Shown: one piece after another, positions 58,301 through 64,000 of the stretch
How positions within the stretch are numbered: position 1 is the stretch's first letter
Layout of the letters: each line of letters starts with the position of its first letter
Origin: Toxoplasma gondii ME49
Lineage: Eukaryota > Apicomplexa > Conoidasida > Eucoccidiorida > Sarcocystidae
Assembly: GCF_000006565.2 (NCBI RefSeq)
Contig: NC_031475.1
Span: 1,695,535 to 1,759,534, forward strand
DNA: 64,000 nt
Direction: 5' to 3'
Position numbers and translations under genes: made by a program
Notes under the pieces: model-generated
Told to the model about the DNA's origin: nothing
Databases searched by the model: none
The model's input: only the letters and a program-made list of their open reading frames with translations

Positions 58301-60739
58301 ATACTTGATCCAGGGCATGAAAGGCGACATCGAAGGCATGCGCGCTGCATGTGCACAAACCGCTCGGAACATTTACGTCCTCGGTGAGCAGGCAGAATTC
58401 GTCGCTAGCCTATTCCCCCAGTTACGCATTTCGAATTCGAAAAAGAAACACGCAAGACTCGGAGCAGAACAGTTGCTTCATTCTTCGTAGGTAGATTGAC
58501 AAGCGCAACAGTCAGAGCTGGACGGAAGGAAAAAGGTCCACAAAAAAGAATACATTCGTAGTGGTGGTGGCAGGCGCTAAGAAACGGTTTGGGTGCATCC
58601 TGAGGCGGTGTGGAACTGCGTCCTAGTATCCCGTTGGATACGCCGCGTTCTCAAGGAATGAATCAAACGATCAAGGGAGTCTCACGAAAATGTCATTTTT
58701 CGGATACTGGGCATCTTCGCAGAGCACTAGGAACTTAGCAAAGAAGAGCTAGGGCTATTCGCTCGTCGACAGCTTTGTTTTGTGGTTTTTCAGATGTCAA
58801 ATATCGACGGGAATTCATGAAGAATGGTGGCGTGACTCAACTTGTCCGCTTCCTTGACATGTACGTCGCAAGGGGAGACAAAGCGTAAAGAGCATTTCTA
58901 CACTTGAGCGTTCATCTGGTTTTCCTAACGAGCGAATGAACTGGTGGAGCGTTACCGCAGCAGCTGGGTATCGTTTTTCAGGATCAGGTGCAAATATCTT
59001 CTCGCGTAGAGGCCCAGAGTCGAGTCCTTAGAGCGCCCTGGAGGCGGCTGGGTGGCTGTTAAGGCCTGTGCCAGAGAGTGAAAAAGCAGAGCGGTTTGGA
59101 AGCACGATACGTACGGCAACGTTTTTTTCTGCAGAAACCCGGAGGCGACGAATGTCTACACGCAGTTGGAGGCGATCTATCACTTGGAGGACTTGATTGG
59201 AGACGAGAATGATGAAATCCCCGAGTTCGTCCAGGCTGTCAAGGCTGCAGGTGCCATCCCGAAATTGAAGAAGCTGCAAGACGTGAGTCTCTGTCATGTA
59301 CCGAAAAAAGAAGTCGCAGTTGCATGCAAGGCTACACTTCACTCGCAGCCATTTCAGCCACGATGTCCACCGTTTTGGACTCCTGTGGCATGAGTCAGTG
59401 TTCCGACAGGAGCCAGATTTGGGATAGGCACGTAGAGCCGGAAGGGATAGAGGCCCTGTGAACAAGCCCCCCTCTATATTCAGACCTAGGTCGTACCAAC
59501 AACGTAGCCGAAACAGGGCTTCAGAAGACAGGAGTTCCGCTCCAGATTCAGTTGAAGAAATGCCGCTGTCTGCGGCAAGGCTTCGAAAAAGTTTGAACCG
59601 CGTACGTGCTCAAGATCACCGAAGAACGGAAATCAGAGGAATGCAGAGTACGCAGCCTGAGACTGGGCGGTCACCGGATTGATGCCAGACAAGAATTACG
59701 ATTGCGTCAATGCATGGAGCGAATCGCGTAAATAATCCTGTCTCAGAGATGATTACGACCAGTACGAGTGATTGCCGATGCAGCTGCGAGTTTTCTTGGG
59801 GGTGCGACTCTAAACGAAGGTCTTCTAGTGAAGCGTAGGGAGCAAGGGTGGAGAGAACCGCAAGGAAACTGTAGTCAGGAACGACAGCTTTTCCCGTAGA
59901 ACTTTCGGATTTTGCCTATGGAACAGCGGCTTCCGTTTTGAGAAGCCCTGGCGAATGTGTGTGCGGTCGGAGGTGCCTTTTCTGGTCGCCACGCTTCATC
60001 CCGGAGTGAAGCGGGAAACGTTGAAGTCGGTTGGAGAGTTGAGGGAGAACTTTCTACGGTGTTCGATAGCAGATTAAAACCTACTTTGCAAAGGCAGCAG
60101 CACACCGGCTGCGGGAGAGGAAACGGGAGCTGATCAGTCAACTGTGCAAAACGAAGACGGTTTCGAGGGGGCCACTGGAGACCAAGGGACGTAATCTACG
60201 TTTTTGTGGCTAGAAAGTCACCGAAGTGTCGAAGCCAATTTCTAGTTCGAGTCAACAACAGCTCAAGGGTGTAATGGGTGCCGCGACAGAAGTTTTCTTC
60301 AGGGGGGGGGGGATGCCTCTCAGTCGTTCGAGTGGAGAACGGGTCCGGGAACTTCACGGGAACGAAAGCAGACGGACGTCTGTTTTGCGAGGAGGCTGCT
60401 AGAGAATTCCATCCACGAGGAGCGTTTTCGGATATGGCAAGACAAAAACAAGGCGGAAACTGTGGCAGGAATCGCGAGCCCGTTCGTGAAATCGCGTTTT
60501 CGGTGTGGGAGGTACACCATGTGTGTTGAGGGGGTCGGCTCCGCGCCACTGTGTCGTAGGCATTTTCGACATGTGAGGAACGGTGAAAAGTTTGCTTGCC
60601 TACATAGAGAGGTGGAAAGGAACCTGTCATACCCCGCCCCCCGTCTTTTTCTGTGGTGTTTCTGACTTGTTGTTCTCAGTGCAAAGACCAAGACGTCGCA
60701 GACGCCGCGAACCTCCTCTTGGTCCGGCTGTCGGAGTGA
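55317..60739 (+). CDS. ARO: Armadillo-repeats-only protein, N-acylated (ARO)
   Basis: Clear exons: 55317-55346, 56621-56706, 57052-57151, 57636-57709, 57994-58048, 58258-58383, 58795-58861, 59135-59282, 60680-60739. The first encodes MGNQCCAGRD: Gly2 for N-myristoylation and Cys5/Cys6 for palmitoylation. The rest encodes armadillo helices, for example DEIREAGGIEALVKLLASK, HAAVVALSFLSVD, AMYNAGALPYLIQGMKGD, EFMKNGGVTQLVRFLD, FVQAVKAAGAIPKLKKLQD and a final VADAANLLLVRLSE. All junctions from exon 56621 onward close in phase. Exon 1 ends in phase 0 but exon 56621 needs one extra base, so a short exon of length 3n+1 is missing between 55347 and 56620, or exon 1 uses another donor (for example after 55371). 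The total is about 250-275 aa. In apicomplexans ARO sits on the cytosolic face of rhoptries through dual acylation and is needed for their apical docking. The link to this family rests on the N-terminus plus the all-armadillo body. Confidence 0.9.
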
Positions 60740-62590
60740 CGAAGAACAGACAGGAAACGGACCAGTTTTTGACGTCGCAGTCCGCGTTAAATCGAGCTGC
60801 GGTGTCACGTAACTTGAGCCGCCGTCTCGCGCCTGTTTGTGCGCAGTGTTTTTGCAGGAGTCTCTTCTCCACTTGGGCTTTGTGAGGCTTTTGTTGTGCC
60901 GTTTCTTGGCAGGTGTGTCCTGACAAAGAGCGCGAGCAGATGCTGTCAATGAGGCAGAGAGAGCTGGGGCGGCGCTCCTGTTACTTTGGAACCTGACACT
61001 TCACGAGTGGTGCAGGGCCGTGTCTGCCGTTCTGTCAAGTTCATGACTTTTTAGCGTTTTCTGGCGGACGAAAAGCGAAAAATGGTTCGCATGTCCATCG
61101 TCAGCGCAGTTCTCCTGGCTGTAGAAAGTGCGGTTCTCCCATGCCAGCTTGTCTGAGAGGGTGAGAAGCCCGATGGGGGTGACCATCGTTTTGTGCTTGC
61201 ATGCAGAGAGGGGAGAGTGGCGAAACCTCAAAACGGCCCTCCGTGCTTGTTACAGGCCAGAGCACGAAAACGCGAATATTTCAGGGAGTTCAGTGTTTGA
61301 GGCAGCGTGGGTGGTGCACTGGAGCTTGCACTGCACCTGTATGGGGCGGGGGGAGACTCTGGCGCAGGATCGGCATCTGGAGTTAAAACTGTTCAGCTGT
61401 TTGTGTGTGCTCTACCTGGCATCTGATGTGATGCCAACAATGCAGTGTACACGAAGTCAGAGGAAACGTAAAGTTCCGACGGGACGGGCGTCTTTCGTGC
61501 GAAACACCCAACTCAAAAACCAAAATGTTGTCTTCTAAAACGAATACGGACCAGCCGTCAAACGTCGACAGAAGGGGCAACCAATGGTCTCTTTCGGACC
61601 CTCCTTGTTACGCGACTCGCAGCCGCATGCGAACTAGCGCAGCAGACGTACTCATCTACATGAGCGTGAGAGACGACACCAAATGAACGACTCCCTCACG
61701 TCCGATCACCTGCCGCAGTCTCATCAGTTTCTTTTGGCCTAGGAAAGCAACATTCGCCTGTCTTGCGTTGCACTCGCTTCAAGCGCCACCCGATGCGCCT
61801 GGAAACTTCCATTACGGTTCTTATCAACGCGACCTCAGTTCCCGAACGCATACCTGGAATGTCTCATGTGCTTCGCAAGCCGTCGCCGACCTCTTCCAGA
61901 ACACCCGATATGTTTTGCTACACGGGAGGACCACGGAACCATGCGACACAGACCAGAACCTTTTTACGGTGCTGTACCCCATCATCATCACCCCAGTGAA
62001 CTGCTTAAGATAGCTGAAAATGGTGTGTGTCATCATCTTATTGCTGACTTAGTGCGGAGCTCTGCGTCCTTCTTGCAAGAAAACACCCGCCCCGTAGCGA
62101 CACAGAGTTGATGTTGTAAATTTGTTTCTCCCTTTGCAAGAGGTCCTGTTTACCATGTCGACACCGAAATGTGTGTTCACGTAAGATTCAAAAACTCTGC
62201 GGATCTGCGTGGAACATCCTTTCACGCCGAGCATTTCCTTTAGAGGAATTCGGTGCAAATTTCCCGATGTTTCATCGAAGACTTCGCATCCACCCCCTGC
62301 ACATCTACGCCTTCACAGCAGCTGCCTGCCTCGCTGTTCCTACGCAGGTCGACCTCAACTGCCTTTGTCGTCATGCGTTCTTTATATCACTTCTTCCGCA
62401 GTCAAAGCCGCTTTGAACGAACTCCATTTCGCCTTTTGCATGCACTCCCTTCTCCATAAAGAAAGCAGCCTCTGATCGAGACGTGTCTCTTTGCATGCGT
62501 AGACACATACAGACATGAATACCTGTCTATTTGTATAGATGCACGATATATACAAACAGATACATGTCTACATGTAGAGAGAGAAAATGT

Positions 62591-62622
<32 letters not shown>

Positions 62623-62993
62623 CTAAGCATGTATATATATATATATATATATATATTCTTATTTTATAAGGGACCAAATTCATCGTCAAAGTCAATTTCC
62701 TCTTGTTTTTTGAATCGCTCCCTTCGCGCCCTTGTGAACTACGTGAAACACCGAGACCCCTTGGAGACCGGTTCGGCCTCTTCTCTGTGTTGAGGCGAAA
62801 GCGCATTTTCAAGGAGCCCCTCTGTAATCGTTGTGAGGTGAGGAGACCCATCTTTGCATCCGTGTCTCTCCGCTTTCGATTCTTTCTTTGAACGCTTTCC
62901 TTCTCCCCAACGCTCGGTCTGCGTTTGTTTCCTCTTGCACTCTTGCACTCACACGCCAGGGCGCAGGCGTCAGCGGACCGAAACTCTGGAGCT
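60740..62993. other. Convergent spacer between ARO and the right-edge gene
   Basis: No gene supported. It should contain the 3' ends of two converging transcripts. TA tracts lie at about 62596-62622 and 62633-62655. A GCATGC word or similar occurs near 61200, 61625 and 62439. Confidence 0.5.
62596..62655. repeat. (TA)n microsatellite pair
   Basis: Two TA runs separated by about ten bases (TCTAAGCATG). Confidence 0.95.
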
Positions 62994-64000
62994 TCACTCG
63001 TCGCTCAAATCATCGTCGACGAGGTTCCACTCCTGCAGAGCGTCCTCGCGCAGTCCCACTTGGGTGTTGTCGCTCGGCCTTCCTTTCGGCTTCGCGGGGC
63101 CCTGTCGTCTGTCCCCCTGTCTCCTTTCGGGAGCACTGGGTGTCTCCTCGACCGCTTCGCTTTGCTTGCATCCCTTTGTCGCACCTTTCCTTTCCCTTCC
63201 GTCAACTGTCTTTCCTCCCCGCTTGGCGAATCCCCGGCGCTCCTCCACTTGAGGCTTCACAGCGCCCTTCTTCTCGACAGAAGGAGCATCGGTTCGGCCG
63301 ATTCGACTGCAACTTTTCTCGCCTGAACAACGATTCACTTCTCCCGACCGCGGCCGCCACACAGCCTTCACACCCCAACGTTCAGGCTGTCTCGGAACTC
63401 CCGCGAGTCTTCTGGAGTTCCTCCCTGCCTCGCTCTCTCGACTTCTCTCCTCCGTCTGTACACCCAAGCCGTCGTCTTCGTCCCCGCTGATCTCTTCGTC
63501 AGCCCACCGCTTTGCCGGCGCCGCCGCAGACACTCTTTGTTCACTCGTAGCTTGAGACGCTGCTCTCTCGCTCGCGGAACTCGGTTCGCCGCCTCTCTCC
63601 TTCTCCGGCGACTTCTCGTCTTCTCGGTCTTCGCCAGATGCCAAGATGCGCCCAGCTGGGTGCGCCGCAGAAGCGGGAGATGCCGCGCGTCGCGCAGTCC
63701 GAGACAAAGACCTCTCCCTGTCTCCTCCGTTGCAGTTGTTTGCTCTCGCTTCCGAAGACAGCGCGACACTCTCGCAGCGGCTCGGCCGAGCCTCTGGACT
63801 CTGGTGTCTCGACCTCGCGTCTGGGGTATTCGGCTCGTTTTTCATGCTCTCGCCTGCGCCTGACGCTTCCGAGTCGTCTTCCTCGGCGCCTGTCGGGCAG
63901 CTGCGTCTGAAGGAGGCGAAGAGCGCCAACAGCGCTGTCGTCCAACGCCGCCCCCGGTCCTCCGTTGCGTTCAGCCGGTCGGCGTTTCCCTCGCGGCCTG
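62994..64000 (-). CDS. C-terminal part of an unidentified charged protein, runs off the right edge
   Basis: One frame is open from the window edge (no stop and no start needed) to a stop at 62994, at least 335 codons. It encodes a Glu/Arg/Ser/Pro-rich, probably disordered C-terminus ending NLVDDDLSDE. Its codon use and composition match the other real exons nearby, and two overlapping shorter frames look like shadows. A short motif (AKRWADEEISGDEDDG) is the only distinctive piece; I do not recognise the family. Whether an intron starts inside the open stretch cannot be judged without the upstream part. Confidence 0.6.
   Translation of the reverse strand, partial: GREGNADRLNATEDRGRRWTTALLALFASFRRSCPTGAEEDDSEASGAGESMKNEPNTPDARSRHQSPEARPSRCESVALSSEARANNCNGGDRERSLSRTARRAASPASAAHPAGRILASGEDREDEKSPEKERGGEPSSASERAASQATSEQRVSAAAPAKRWADEEISGDEDDGLGVQTEERSRESEAGRNSRRLAGVPRQPERWGVKAVWRPRSGEVNRCSGEKSCSRIGRTDAPSVEKKGAVKPQVEERRGFAKRGGKTVDGRERKGATKGCKQSEAVEETPSAPERRQGDRRQGPAKPKGRPSDNTQVGLREDALQEWNLVDDDLSDE

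Overview
The window looks like nuclear DNA of a tissue-cyst coccidian apicomplexan (Toxoplasma, Neospora or Hammondia type). The evidence is intron-rich genes with GT-AG introns, long (TA)n tracts in introns and spacers, many GCATGC words, GC-rich coding sequence rich in Ser, Arg and Glu, and an N-acylated all-armadillo protein resembling the apicomplexan rhoptry protein ARO. I cannot choose the species by eye.

Left part (1-25.9 kb). About 4.7 kb at the left edge has no gene I can support. A very large SR-rich protein gene follows on the + strand (4701-15298, six exons, about 2076 aa). Convergent to it is a nine-exon base-exchange phosphatidylserine synthase on the - strand (23284-16994, 551 aa), in which every splice phase closes and all eight polar residues reported essential in mammalian PSS1 are present. 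It is divergent from a two-exon + strand gene for a small basic protein (24565-25858, 240 aa) that may be a mitochondrial ribosomal protein.

Middle part (25.9-51 kb). Three - strand genes lie head to tail: LSM6 (29845-28329, 82 aa), the FACT subunit SSRP1/Pob3 (41028-33088, 12 exons, 539 aa, no HMG box), and an eight-exon gene of 1225 aa (50857-43923). The last joins a PNISR-like N-terminal half to a degenerate FHA-like domain and an RS/Lys-rich tail. The introns carry several minisatellites.

Right part (51-64 kb). A 4.4 kb spacer has plainer composition and few TA tracts. It is followed by a + strand armadillo-repeat gene beginning MGNQCCAGRD (55317-60739), almost certainly ARO. The window ends inside the last exon of an unidentified - strand gene (62994 to the edge).

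Functionally, three of the eight genes (SR giant, LSM6, PNISR/FHA-like) belong to RNA processing and one (SSRP1) to chromatin transcription. PSS is membrane-lipid synthesis and ARO is secretory-organelle positioning. They are separate eukaryotic transcription units, not an operon. All exon coordinates come from reading splice sites and checking reading-frame phase by hand; no transcript data were available.
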